Positions 1 through 12,527 of a stretch of 64,000 bases of DNA are shown here, in pieces. Each line of letters begins with the position of its first letter. Positions within the stretch are counted from its first letter, which is position 1. The notes under the pieces are model-generated. The model was not told where the DNA came from, searched no databases, and was given only the letters and a program-made list of their open reading frames with translations. A program made the translations under genes and the position numbers. The DNA comes from Beroe forskalii (Eukaryota > Ctenophora > Nuda > Beroida > Beroidae): assembly GCA_011033025.1 (NCBI GenBank), contig WFMF01000155.1:1-64000 (forward strand), written 5' to 3'.

Positions 1-664
1 AGCATTATCACACTATCACCGGCAACATTGCCTTAGCAGGCCGCAAATCTAATTAGCTGGCAAGCCCCCACCTTTGAGAAGTGTTTCAAACCTAATTACG
101 CATCCACTACAGAAGCGAATCCTTAATTATTTAATTAGTAAAATTTTGCACGTGTTAGAAGTTGGAAAAAATAAAATAGTGGAGTTCAATACGCAAGCAC
201 ACAGCATCACAGTCATACAATTTTTTAAGAAAACAAACGTTCAGAAAGTGTAGGACTTTTTCACCACACGCTCGTCCACTCTCTACCATGTCTAGTCCAT
301 AAACTGTTAAATAAGTATCTAACAAGCCTAATCCCATGAGTGAGCTAAAGATATAAACCTTGACCTGCAAAAGCTGAACACAAAAAGTCGGCTGACAGTG
401 ACCCCGCATATTATTGTAACTCGTAAATTGTTTCACGCACTGAAATTTAATAACAATGTTGTTTTCCGTCATTCAAAATGGAAGAAAACATTAGTTGTCT
501 ATTCTCAATACCTCCATAAATGGTAATAACAAAGTTACATGTTGAGCTTTACTTACATCGAGTAATGGGCCACTGACCGCCAACAATTCGATTCAAGTAC
601 ATTGCATTTCTATTGATAATTAGACCGTAGAGGCAACAAAAGCTGGGCGCAGTGGCGACTCCCC

Positions 665-800
665 TTGCGATGGCAATTACTTTTGCCAGCGTTGGCACCT
701 CATTTTGCCGCGTTGGCACCTCATTTTGCCAGCGATGGCACCTCGTTTTGTCGTTTTGCCAGCGACGGCACCTCATTTTGCCAGCGGTGGCAGTAGTAGG
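665..800. repeat. Short 22-bp tandem repeat (left arm)
   Basis: Repeated GCCAGCGNTGGCACCTCATTTT-like units of about 22 bp, some imperfect. The matching array in the right arm is at about 33715-33800 in the opposite orientation. Confidence 0.75.
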
Positions 801-1186
801 TGTGAGTAAACGTGGCAAACTCACGTAGAAAAGGGGGTGATCGGGCAGCTCGTTGGTGGGCGTCTTACCAACGCCACAACAGCCACCAAGCTAAACAAAT
901 CGTCTTTAGTGTCTTTTCTTTCAGATCAAGAATTCCCATAATATGTTTTAATTGATATACATTTCAAATTTCTACTATTGCAAGAATTTCCTAAATTCTT
1001 AATGCTGGATAACTGGATATGGCATCATCTAGTGACTAGCAAGGACCTGTATGATATATAAGGGACCGGGACATAACTGAGAAGTGAAATAACTGAGAAG
1101 TGAACTATTTTCCGAGGTTTTTGAAAAAAACACCTAAGGTTAGGGGTACGCTATAAATTCATGATATATCAATAAAGTATTTTCAC

Positions 1187-1290
1187 CTTGAGACCCCTGG
1201 TCTTGTGGGGTACCTCCCTCTTCTTATCCTTCAGCTTCTTACTGGCTGTTACCACGTCTTGTAGTGTTAACCTGTTCTTTACCAGGAGAC
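1187..1290 (-). pseudogene. Inverted copy of IQGAP exon 9
   Basis: All 104 nt match exon 9 (33197-33300) except one synonymous change (GTC to GTA, Val). The acceptor CCCCAG and donor GTGAAA are intact. It lies about 15 kb upstream of the IQGAP start codon on the opposite strand, so it cannot join the main transcript in this arrangement. It may belong to a second IQGAP-like gene extending left of the window, or be an orphan duplicate. Confidence 0.88.
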
Positions 1291-1412
1291 CTGGGGTGTT
1301 TTGTAGAGGTTACATAGAGTTTCTATACAGTTTTCATAGAGGTTTTATAGAGGTTTTATAGGGGTTACATAGAGGCAGCGATATGTTTTATTAAGCTTTT
1401 AAAGATATTAGA

Positions 1413-3284
1413 GTAGCTAGCCAAAGTTGAGTAGGCCTTTCGAGGTCGAGAGAATTTCTCATCGGAATTTGTTAGTTCAAATGATAACAATCAACTTTGA
1501 GGGGGGTAGAAATTTTCAAATAGTGGCGAACAGGTGACCACGCCCACTTTTTTCGTCATTTAATTGGCGCATGTTCAAAAAATTCATATCTCGGGCTAGG
1601 AAGGTCGTAGAGACTTGTTTTTGGGGTCAAACGAATCGCAATGGCCATGTTTATATTAGACTTGTCAATAAACATATGCTCTAAAATGCTCCTGAACCGA
1701 GTTACAGGCCAAAAAGCATTTTGAGCCAAAGATAGCTAAAAATCGATTATTTTATCATAACTTGGGCTAGGAAGGTCGCAGAGACTTTGTTCATAGCTCA
1801 AAAGAACCGCAATTGGCATGTTTATATACGACTTGTGAATAAACATATGCCCTAAAATCCTCAGAAACCAAGTTATAGGCAAAAAACTGATTTTTGGTCA
1901 TTTTCGCTGTGGAATTTTTGGCAAAAAATCAATGTAGCATCCATGTTTTGGGGTCGAGACCAAAATTTTACCCCTGAAAATGTTCTTTAAACATCCCTCG
2001 TTTGACAGAAGAAGGATTTTGGGGGTCTAGAATAGTCACAATGGCTATGTTGAACTATTTAGCAACTGGATTTGATGCCCATTTTTTGATGCGCATGTCC
2101 AAAAATTCATACCTCGGGCCAGGAAGCTCGTAGAGACTTGTTTTTGGGCTCAAAAGAATCGCAATGGCCACGTTTATATTCGACTTGTCAATAAACATAT
2201 GCTCTAAAATGCTCCTGAACCGAGTTACAGGCCAAAAAGCATTTTGAGCCAATGCGATGGCTCAAAATTGATAATTTGTTCATAATTTGGGCTAGGAAGG
2301 TCATAAAGACTTCGTTAATAGCTCAAAATAACCACAATTGGCATGTTTATATACGACTTGTGAATAAACATATGCCCCAAAATGCTCAGAAACTCAGTTA
2401 TAGGCCAAAAACTGGTTTTTGGCCATTATCGCATTGGCTCAAAATGCTTTTTGGCCTGTAACTCGGTTCAGGAGCATTTTAGAGCATATTTTTATTGACA
2501 AGTCTAATATAAACGTGGCCAGTGCGATTCTTTTGAGCCCAAAAACAAGTCTCTACGAGCTTCCTGGCCCGAGATATGAATTTTTGGACATGCGCATCAA
2601 AAAATGGGCATCAAATCCAGTTGCTAAAAAGTTCAACATAGCCATTGTGACTATTCTAGACCCCCAAAAACCTTCTTCTGTCAAACGAGGGATGTTTAAA
2701 GAACATTTTCAGGGGTAAAATTTTGGTCTCGACCCCAAAACATAGATGCTACATTGATTTTTTGCCAAAAATTCCACAGCGAAAATGACCAAAAATCTTT
2801 TTTTTGCCTATAACTTGGTTTCTGAGGATTTTAGGGCATATAATGTTTATTCACAAGTCGTATATAAACATGCCAATTGCGGTTCTTTTGAGCTATGAAC
2901 GAAGTCTCTGCGACCTTCCTAGCCCAAGTTATGATAAAATAATCGATTTTTAGCCATCGCTTTGGGCTTTGGCTCAAAATGCTTTTTGGCCTGTAACTCG
3001 GTTCAGGAGCATTTTAGAGCATATGTTTATTAACAAGTCTAATATAAACATGGCCATTGCGATTCGTTTGATTCCAAAAACAAGTCTCTACGACCTTCCT
3101 AGCCCGAGATATGAATTTTTGAACACGCGCGCCAATTAAATGACGAAAAGTGGGCGTGGTCACCTGTTCGCCACTATTTGAAAATTTCTACCCCCCTCAA
3201 AGTTGATTGTTATCATTTGAACTTACAAATTCCGATGATAAATTTTCTCGACCTCGAAAGGCCTACTCAACTTTGGCTAGCTAC
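1413..3284. mobile_element. 1.87-kb foldback element with long terminal inverted repeats and internal tandem blocks
   Basis: The ends are GTAGCTAGCC and GGCTAGCTAC, and the two halves are near-complete reverse complements around about 2350-2420. Inside each half a ~190-bp block (tagged CTCGGGCTAGGAAGGTCGTA) recurs. The corresponding place in the right arm (near 33130) lacks it, so it inserted into the left arm after duplication or was lost from the right. No transposase frame; open frames at 2055-2252 and 2419-2718 are mirror images of the repeat. No clear target-site duplication. Confidence 0.85.
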
Positions 3285-3582
3285 TGGAGTAAGAAGGGTT
3301 ACAACTTAACTAGGTATTCCAGCATCCTATCTAAACTCTGTGTGGTAACGTCTGATACTTACGTCTGATTGGTCCATTTGGTATCACATGTAAGTCACGT
3401 GAAAGGCAGTTCGAGTAATGCGCCCATTTCAATTACGCGAGTATACTAGTCACTCCGCACACAACATACCAAACTCCACCCGAATCTCCGCCCAAATAAC
3501 TTACACGACACTACCTCATACCAAGCACCTCACCAGCTCTGCCCATCAATAGTATCAATATACCCTCACCCTGAGTACCCAC

Positions 3583-3733
3583 CTATCTTGATGTCCATGT
3601 CGTCTAGCTGTTTCTCCAGTTGCTGGTTGTGTCTGATCTCCTTGACGATGTTTGCTTTGTGTCTCTTCAGCTCAGCTTCCTCTGCATGGTCCACCGAGGA
3701 CTGGTCCAGCAGGTACAGGAACTTGAACAACAC
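3583..3733 (-). pseudogene. Inverted copy of IQGAP exon 8
   Basis: All 151 nt match exon 8 (32636-32786) except two synonymous changes (Leu TTG/CTG and Ala GCT/GCA). Acceptor TTACAG and donor GTGGGT are intact and the frame is open. With the 1.88-kb insertion removed, the distance to the exon 9 copy equals the intron length in the right arm (410 nt). Confidence 0.9.
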
Positions 3734-5548
3734 CTGTAACAGGGAGAGGCTGAGTTATACCTGACCTTCCGACGTTTCCATTGCTGTCTATGATACATAG
3801 ACACTAGCCTGATCAGATCCATATTGGTTTAGACACGTGGAGACACGCTTTCATATTTTACTTTTGTAGGATGGTTGTTTCAACCGTTTCAAGCTTATCA
3901 CACCAAAATCATACATACAAAATTCGTGACGTATAAATCGTCTCTTCTAAAGTTCTAAGGCAGTTCAGTAACTCAGCAACAAGGATGAGATACGAGTTTC
4001 TGTGCCAGTTTCTTCATTACAGAATCACAGAAACAATATAATATGTGTCCTCACCAATCATGATGCGAAATAACCCTGGTGTTTCCGACTTAGTAGCGAT
4101 TTGTTATTTATCATCTTGACCAGTGGATATACATGTATCTACTTGCATATAATAATCTTATTATTGATAATACACATATTATGTTGTGGTAAGAGGTCGA
4201 AATGTTACGATCTGACACTTTGCATGTTCGCACGAATATATATTTATCAGACAGTTACACGTCAGTGGTGGAACCACTGACAGCCCTGATGATGACATCA
4301 CTCACACCCACGTAGCGATGGTTGGTGTCGTAACCACTAGCTAAAGAGGGCTCTATAAGGGGTATAATTGGTAGCGCAACAATTGTATGTACTTATTGAG
4401 TGATCATAGTGGTAACTTATTGGGTGATCATACTTTCAAAGTGGCAACTGTTCATCGTATGTTATCACTTTATCTCGAGCAGGGGAATCATAATACAATG
4501 TCAGAGAGTGTTGGGTACATAATATTATGCAATATATGTGCACATTGTCAATTGTCATTGGACATCCTCAAGAGTGAAGAAGGTTTATCAAACCAAAGGT
4601 TTGCCAACATGAAATGGAATTCTTTTTAGTTTTTAACACTCTCATTTCATGAAAAGTTTGATAGCAGTCGACACCAAATAAGGAACATAATCAATGCAAA
4701 TTCAGATGATTTTGTGTGGCAAGGTTCTTGATCTGTAGACTGGAACAAAGCTTGGCACAATTATATTGTAAAATGCGCCCATTTAGTTAAGCAGCGCAGG
4801 CTACCCATGAAATAACCTTGTGAAATGTTCGCGCCATGCGCAAAGTGTTACGCAGACCCTACGCGCAAATGAATAGCAAGTATTTAGCAGTTACGTCATG
4901 ATCGTAGCTTTCAAGGGTCACGCTAAACGCTTGAATGGCTATTCAATATTGTTGAGCATAGCCATAGATGTCTGTTGTCTAAGCAGGGAATAAATGCTTC
5001 GTGCTATCTATTTGGTTTATTAATGACGATTTTATGACGCAAAGCCACCGATACCTCGCATCCAGGGGCAAATGTTGGTAATTGGCAAGACCGATGTAAC
5101 AGTTAGCTCAATAGATAACGAGAACCTAGTGCTCTTAAAAGCTTTAAAACGTACAATAACCATCTGATGGGTAAACGTGATGCCATTATCATGATTAAAA
5201 GTGGTGAAATAACAGAGTAAAACCGCCTATTTTACGCGCGGGAAATCTTTGGGTTGCTCTTTGATGTCGAATGCGGTGTTTCAGAGGTGTACTCCACACA
5301 CATACACACACATTTGCCTTGGAGGCTGGGCTATACCACCATGCATAATACATATCGTACATAACCACCTAAGCAAGAGATACTTGGCTTTCCAGCGGCA
5401 ACTATTCATTTGGATAGATATAGAAAGACAGATATTAGTAGTATACACTACAATCGGACGCGAAACGGTAATGTTTTCCGCGACAGTTGGTGATGGTGAA
5501 TCAGTTTCAGGGTGCAATTATGTCCGATTGCAATGATGTCGCGGGGAA

Positions 5549-6118
5549 GTGGTGTCAGAGAGAAGTGGTGTCAGAATGAAGTGGTGTCAGAGTGAAGTGG
5601 TGTCAGAGTGAAGTGGTGTCAGAGTGAAGTGGTGTCAGAGTGAAGTGGTGTCAGAGTGAAGTGGTATCAGAGTGAAGTGGTGTCAGAGTGAAGTGGTGTC
5701 AGAGTGAAGTGGTGTCAGAGTGAATGGTGTCAGAGTGAAGTGGTGTCAGAGTGAAGTGGTGTCAGAGTGAAGTGGTGTCAGAGTGAAGTGGTGTCAGAGT
5801 GAAGTGGTGTCAGAGTGAAGTGGTGTCAGAGTGAAGTGGTGTCAGAGTGAAGTGGTGTCAGAGTGAAGTGGTGTCAGAGTGAAGTGGTGTCAGAGTGAAG
5901 TGGTGTCAGAGTGAAGTGGTGTCAGAGTGAAGTGGTGTCAGAGTGAAGTGGTGTCAGAGTGAAGTGGTGTCAGAGTGAAGTGGTGTCAGAGTGAAGTGGT
6001 GTCAGAGTGAAGTGGTGTCAGAGTGAAGTGGTGTCAGAGTGAAGTGGTGTCAGAGTGAAGTGCCTGAAGTGGTGTCAGAGTGAAGTGGTGTCAGAGTGAA
6101 GTGGTGTCATTATGCAAT
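5549..6118. repeat. 17-bp satellite, about 33 units, nearly homogeneous
   Basis: The unit is GTGAAGTGGTGTCAGAG. Most copies are identical, with single deletions near 5725 and 6062. The right-arm counterpart (30262-30840) has the same unit on the other strand but strongly diverged copies. Confidence 0.95.
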
Positions 6119-6284
6119 GGTGTCAACTGTCAAAGTGCAATAATGTCAGAGTGAACTTGTTTCAGTGTGCAATGGTGTCAGAGAGTCACAAAAAGGGGGT
6201 CAGAATGCAATGGTTTCAGAGAAAATTGGTCTAATATTCTCTTTTCCAAATCTTACTATATATAATGCGTGTTGTTAATATATC

Positions 6285-6676
6285 AGGGGGCTGGCAAGCC
6301 CCCCGCGGCGGTTTGCGAGCCCGAGGGCCCGAAGGGCCCGAGGGCGAGCATTGGACGGCGAACCTAACAGTGCGAGGGCCGAAGGCCTGAGCTGGTGAGC
6401 CTGAGGACCCGAAGGGTCCGAGGGCGAGCATTGGACGGCGATTCTAACGAGAGAAATCTCATGTATTTCCCCTCATTTCACGAAGAAATTTGGGCAATTT
6501 CCCGTTATTGGATTTCCACCAAAATCAATACGTCGCATGTTTGAGGGTCAAAGGTGCAACTGTCAAAATTTCAGATCGATTGGATAAATGATGCCCAAGT
6601 TATGACAACTTATTCACACTGAAATCGTACACGCGATGCGTACGCATCGCTGCGCTTGCCAGCCCCCATATATATG
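6285..6676. mobile_element. GC-rich TIR element (MITE-like)
   Basis: It begins GGGGGCTGGCAAGC and ends GCTTGCCAGCCCCC, forming inverted ends, with an internal tandem block around GAGGGCGAGCATTGGACGGCG-type sequence (6340-6440). Both flanks are TA-rich, so the target duplication cannot be fixed. No coding sequence. Confidence 0.6.
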
Positions 6677-8902
6677 TTTTGTGGATTCGCCAAATTTCAA
6701 AATTTTACGGAACCTTCCCGACGATCAAATCAATTGAAAATTGAGTTTCCGCGCTCACTGTGCGCTCGGAGTTTAAAATTTGAGATCAATTCGTTCAGAA
6801 ATGGCTGAGTTATTACAACTTGAAATCGCCAAAATTGAGGGTGTTCTTGTTAAAAAGGGTTACGACGCTGATACATATAGAGAGATGACGCTTTTAGTGC
6901 AAGAAGTATACCCTATTTAAACGGCCATATCTGAACGGTAAAAGATACAGAGCTCATCGACCCAGCGTTGAAAGTAGAAGGATAGAACTTGCGAAAATGC
7001 CCTTAAAAACTATTTTACGTCACGATGATGACGTCATAATGACGTCACAAAACTAAGAATTTCAAATGTCGATTTTCCCAAAAATGGGCGTTTTCAACGC
7101 AATTTTCGGTATGAAGCTTTCGAGATAGGAAGAAATGCTCCTCCTAGCGTGGAAAGAAAATTTAATGTACTTTTAAAAATGTGGTTGAAAAGTTCTAAGC
7201 TCCCCAGCATCCTTGAGATATATGCGATTGTTTGAAACACTTTGACACGAAAAATCCCAAAAATGGCAAAACTTGTGAAGCTAGTGGAGAGAGAACGGAC
7301 AACCCCAGAACGTCCCTGTTACCATAACAACACCGAGTTAGTAAGGGCTCTTAACAACAATGATGTAAACTTCCTACTTGAGACCAGCGCATTTGGAGGG
7401 AACTTTGGTGGAACAGAGAAAAGATATCTTGGTATTCAATGCTAAGTAAACACTTAAATCAAGAGAGTAAGAGCGTATCATCATTCTATTCATGAATTGG
7501 GGATGTCTCTGTTTCCTTTTCCTCTTTTAGAAATCCTGTCCTACTTTAGACCAAAGAAATTTGGTCAAAAACTTGAGCCATTCTTCGACAAGATAACATT
7601 TTGAGCACAATTCCACTCCACCAGCTATAGTATCTAACACACAAAGTGCCCTAGTAACTAGCCCATGTTTTGTTATGGTAACGCAGTGCAAACACATCAC
7701 TACATCTTCTTGCCTAACATGAGTAACATGAGGACATCATTACTGAGTGTAGTCTGAGAGGATGCATGGCAAAATCCAATAAACACTAGGTGCAGGGATA
7801 CCACCGCTCAGAGTGCGAAATGTCGAGCGTTTTGAAAATCATCACGAATAATCTAACGATTATTCGTGTGAAAACTGAAGTTAATACAGCAATTCATGAG
7901 GCAATTTTATGCGGTAATCTCAAGTTTTATGTCGCTGTTTCTAAAGTTTTTGACTTGAAGAGGTCCATTTTGTCGTAAGTATGCCCCCTGCCGAGTATTA
8001 CCTTCAATTAATCAAGTTTCTACACATACACATCTACTGAAAAAAGTTGCTTTATTTTTCGAAGCAATGGCTATCCGGTCATGAACTTTTGACACATATC
8101 TCCAGCAATTCGATTATTTTACTAAAGTAAAATGTTTAATGATTTCATGTTACTAATAAAAAAGTGGATTACCAATAAAACAAGAGTTTAAACGTATAAA
8201 TTTCAGTCTTATAAATAGAAAAGGAACGTACACAGTACGCCCCTGCAAAGCATGTCAAATCATTCATATTGGAAGCTCAGTGGTGTAATTAATTACTGGA
8301 ACAAGTAAAGAAGTAAACTGGTAGTCACATCAATCCTAGCAAATAATAATGCATCATAAATCTCGTTGTTCTATAATAAAATTTCAATTATCGATGAAAA
8401 GCTAAGCTCATGAATACCGAAAGACAGTTGGTGAGCTATCGGCATTGGATAAAATATAAAACGATTCTATGAAGACTATGAAATTTATGGATAACTTCGA
8501 TCAGCGTTTTCACAACCAAAAGTGTTACCAAATCACAACTTTTATTACACTTTAGGATTTACCCATCCAATGCTTTGGTATATAAAAAGTTAACTATTGG
8601 TTGTTTTGTCCACTGCAGCTATTCATACATTTCTATACACAAATATACATCGTGAGCCCTATAATCGCGTATGATTGCCAAATCAATGGTAGTCTTTGTA
8701 CATAAAACGTAGATCAAACGAAGATAAACTTTTAATACTAAATCTAAAGATAATCTCATGTATCTATTTACATTTCAATCAGATCTTGCGTTGGATGAAT
8801 CACATAAGTCCTGGCTGAGGAATGAAAAGTCCTTGAAGTTCAGGGGTAGAGAGAAGGGGGTTTTACCCCTACCTCAGCAATGAGAAAGAGGGGGCGGTGT
8901 CT
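6677..8902. other. Unassigned intergenic sequence
   Basis: No gene was recognised. 6677-7250 has repeat-like sequence similar in style to the preceding element and two overlapping TGACGTCA octamers (7029, 7040). Short open frames at 7242-7445 and 7790-7978 have no family likeness. Confidence 0.5.
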
Positions 8903-11867
8903 TTACTCCACCTCGACGATAAGAGGAGTGATGTACTCAGAGTGTCTGATTCCTAGAGAGTAGGAGGGGAGGCGTTGTTTGTTGAGCAGGACTCGCTCGG
9001 GGGAGTAGGCTCCTGGTCCAGGCTTCATCGTGGAATCTGGAGGGGAAAGTACATTAGTATACAATATACACTGTACATCGTTGATGAAATGTAAAATATC
9101 CATGTCATGTTATCCTAAAAAGTAAAAACCGGATCACATATCATTATAAGGTGTGTTCTGTCAGAACGGTGGTAGGAAATAGGATAGTGTGAATAACACG
9201 CGCTGATCACCATGGTTACCGGCTTAATTTGTGATGCATATATTCAACACTTGGCTCAGTATTTTCTCTGCAGCCCATGGCAACCGCTTCAATACACAAC
9301 ACTTTGGTTTGTGCCGTCCGAGTATTAGTTATCATATATTATGAGTGGACATAATATGTTCAATAATGAAATTGGATTATAATGCCCTCTGGTGAGCTAT
9401 TTCATGTTCTCATGACATAATATGCAGGTATTTTAGAGATGCTTAATAGCTTAACAAGTACTCCGTGGATTAGTCTTTTGTGGATTTTCTGGAGCGTAAC
9501 CTAACAACCCTAAAACTGGGAAATGGATGTCAGGGTGCCATAATGCCCTATTCCTAACATCTCAACACGAACTATTTACAAAGACACATTGCTAAGGTAC
9601 ATTGCGACAGAGTTGTATTCAATGGTTCGGAAATAGTGGGTTTAAGACTGAGAATACACTTTCTCGGAGTTTTTTCAATCATTTCACAGAAAATTAACCT
9701 TTTTCCACAAATATCAATGGCATTTTGGCATTATGGAAGTGAATAGTCAATCATAACCTTAGTAAGTTAGTAAACAGCTAAGAGCTAGAATCGGAAATAT
9801 ACCTGAAGAATTAATATCAATGCTGTAAACTAACACGAGAGGTCAGGTAAAGTTTTAAGATTGCAATTTACCGACCTCTACTCAACTGTATGAACAAGAA
9901 AAAGGCAAAGCAACTCACCCCCTGGCATGTAGGATCTGCCCAGCATGGAGTAGCCTGGAGCCTTGCGTTTGGTCACGTCAGGTCGCACGTGCTGGTAGGC
10001 GCCTGGGCCTGGTGCCCGGGCCAAGTCCTCGGAGAAGCCTCCTGTCTTGGACCTGCCCGTCATGGAGAAGCTGGCAGAGTTCATCTTGGTGGGGATCTTA
10101 CTGCCCAGGAAGGTGGGGATGGTGTACACGTTGGGGGCAGGGGTGCTGTCACCTGAAATGGGAGGGTGAAAGGGATTTAACTGGGGTGCTGTCACCTGAA
10201 AGGGGGGGTTTAGGGATTTAACAGGGGGCTGTCATAGTGAGAGGGATTTAACTGGGGTGCTGTCACCTGAAAGGGGAGAGGATAGTGAGGGGGATTTAAC
10301 TGGGGTGCTGTCACCTGAAAGGGGATGGTGAGAGGGATTTAACAGGGGTGCTGTCACCTGAAAGGGGAGGGGATGGTGAGAGGGATTTAACAGGAATGCT
10401 GTCACCTGAAAGGGGAGGGTGAGAGGAATTTAACAGGGGGCTGTCATCTGAAAGGGGAGGGGATGGTGAGGGGGATTTAACAGGGGTGCTGTCCCCTTAA
10501 ATGGGAAGCGATGGTGAGAGGGATTTAACAGGGGTGCTGTCACCTAAAATGGGATGGTGTGAGAGGATTTAACAGGGGTGCTGTCACCTGAAAGGGGAGG
10601 GTGAGAGGGATTAAACAAGGGTGCTGTCACCTGAAAGGGAAGGGTGAGAGGGATTTAACAAGGGTGCTGTCACATGAAAGGGGAGGGTGGGAGGGATTTA
10701 GCTGGTGTGCTGTCACTTGAATGGCGAGGGGGGTAAAGTATGGGTTGAGGTGCTTTTAGAGGGATTATTGGCTATTTACAGCTTGGAGTGTAATTTAATA
10801 ATTAATTTTCAATTTTCTAAGAATGCAAATAAGGCCACATGATGATATGAGCCAATTGATATCCATTGATATTGTACATATTATTGCAATAAATAATTCG
10901 AACTTTTGAAATAAGAAAATTCCTCGACCATAAACAATAAGCACCCTTGCCCTAGTGATGATTTACGAAGCTTGTAAATGCACTGTAAATTTTGAATCCT
11001 TAGATCAATCAATACGAAAAAGATCCGCACACTCCTTACTTCCAAAGGACCTTGGTAGCTTGATTGTTGATAAATTCGTTATGAATGCACATCACTACAG
11101 TAAATGGGGACGAATTAACTCACGTTTCCTGTATCTGGTTCTCATTGCCATAGAGTAGGCGGGGGCGTGTCTTTCACCCTGAGGGTGCACTTTTTCCGGA
11201 GAATAGGCTCCTGGGGCTGGCGTCTGAACAGGATCTGGAAAAGTTTTTATTAACGTTAGGACAAACGCCTGAAAATAGACCAATTCCCCAGATTAGCAGA
11301 TTGAGTGATGAGTACATCTGTTAATTAGACATCCCCTACGGTATATATTAACTGAGGAACTAACTTGGATCTTTCTGTCTTCCAAGGATGGAATAAGAGG
11401 GGGTTCCGTCCCGCCCAGTTCTTATGATGCTGGCATCAATGAAATATCCTGGACCAGGACTGCAGTCCTTCTTAAACACTGAAATATGATAACAATTTTA
11501 GATGTAATATCAATATCAATACAGTATAGCAAGCACGTGCTCACTGCCGTTCAATTCGTAAGCTAGTTTGATCAACAAGTGCAATATTTAAAAGGTCAGC
11601 ACCGGATTCATCTTTCAAAGAATAGAAAATGATTAGAATGTTGGCGAAGGAAGCTCAATACTCGAGCCAGATCACAACATAACATTAATCAAAGCGTTAT
11701 CATATAGGTAATAGAAAATAGAAAGTACATAACGCGGCCATGAATCTATGACTCACTTGTATTTTCCAATCGGGCACCGAATGAATATGCAGGTGCCTTC
11801 TTCTTTGTAGGATCGTGCTTACTGTACCCCGTAGTTTGAGGCAGCCCATATCTGCCGGGTCCAGGAC
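8903..11867 (-). CDS. ODF3: ODF3/CIMAP-like ciliary (outer dense fibre) STPGR-repeat protein, first exon not certain
   Basis: Family members are microtubule-associated proteins of cilia and sperm tails built of short Pro-Gly-Pro repeats. Five exons on the minus strand read in order: 11867-11757 (PGPGRYGLPQTTGYSKHDP), 11478-11365 (CSPGPGYFIDASIIRTGRD), 11234-11124 (TPAPGAYSPEKV), 10152-9919 (two repeats, TPAPNVY and APGPGAYQHVRPDVTK), 9036-8903 (KPGPGAYSPERV to the end EYITPLIVEVE and TAA). Each exon starts with 2 nt and ends with 1 nt of a split codon, so all introns are phase 1 and exons correspond to repeat modules. The C-terminal SDYMTPLL-type ending is characteristic of ODF3. About 234 residues are visible; the usual length is about 254, so only a short N-terminal exon is missing. 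The acceptor of the 234-nt exon borders a decoy-acceptor array (10153-10735). A TTTATT near 8538 could be the minus-strand poly(A) signal. Confidence 0.9.
10153..10735. repeat. Tandem array of decoy 3' splice sites next to ODF3 exon
   Basis: On the minus strand each ~37-48-bp unit contains CCCTTTCAG|GTGACAGCACC, i.e. the polypyrimidine tract, the AG and the first 11 nt of the exon 10152-9919. I count about 13 units beyond the real one, some degenerate (near 10227, 10439, 10487, 10709). Confidence 0.88.
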
Positions 11868-11959
11868 CTGAAAATACGAATGATTTGCAGTTTGATAGTG
11901 GGGATATTGACAAAAAAAACTGCATGAAGACATAATACTAAATACAATCATTACCTTAC

Positions 11960-12002
11960 GAAACCATTTTCTATGTACTGGCTGGGTGAAGTATTTATAC
12001 AT
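11960..12002 (-). CDS. Candidate first coding exon of the ODF3-like gene
   Basis: A minus-strand ATG at 12002 opens MYKYFTQPVHRKWF and is followed by a GTAAGG donor at 11959. It ends in phase 1, which matches the next exon at 11867 and would create an Arg at the junction. The residues do not resemble the usual ODF3 N-terminus (PRGPI and SSPGP are absent), so the real first exon may lie elsewhere upstream. Confidence 0.25.
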
Positions 12003-12527
12003 TGATCCTTATTAAAAAACCTTTTTGGTTTGATAGGCAAACTTCAGAATTGAGTAAACAATTCTCCTTGTCTAGAAACGGCTTTGATCATTTGCTTATT
12101 TGGCCATCATTAAAGGGTATATTTATTTCATGTAATAAAGCTTATGATGAATGGGTTTCCAAACCTCTTTCTCGAGCTGCAATTATCGGGACTTTTTTCT
12201 CTTCAGTGTCCATCATCCAACTAATCAACAGTCACAGTCAAATCAGAAGCAAAGAAACAATACTAACAAAACAACTGAAAATACATGAGCCTGAATGGCT
12301 TGGGTACATATCGTAGTTATAGGAACAACTCCGCAGACGTTTCAACTACAAACATGAAGAACAACGCGCAACTTTATTGCGCGGCGTAAACGGAAACACT
12401 TGAATCATGATTTACATGTGCGAGTTTTTTTTTCATAAAGTACCAATCAACTTCAATATATTATTTGGAAACATTCATCTTAATAACTCTGACTGAGTGA
12501 CGCCACAGATCAAAACTGCTAAATGGA

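Larger units (their letters stand above)
310..6225. repeat. Left arm of a ~4-kb inverted duplication
   Basis: This arm is the reverse complement of 30262-34165, with high identity in unique sequence. It is longer because of an inserted 1.87-kb foldback (1413-3284). It includes inverted copies of IQGAP exons 8 and 9 with flanking intron, a 22-bp minisatellite and a 17-bp satellite. Homology fades at its left end at about 310; its right end, near 6225, lies in the satellite flank. Positions 1-309 hold nothing I recognise. Confidence 0.93.

Noticed and set aside
2055-2718. Open frames in the foldback
   Set aside because: They are mirror images of each other across the inverted repeat, with no transposase motif.
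9890-10221. + strand frames
   Set aside because: Antisense to the ODF3 exon and running into the acceptor repeat.
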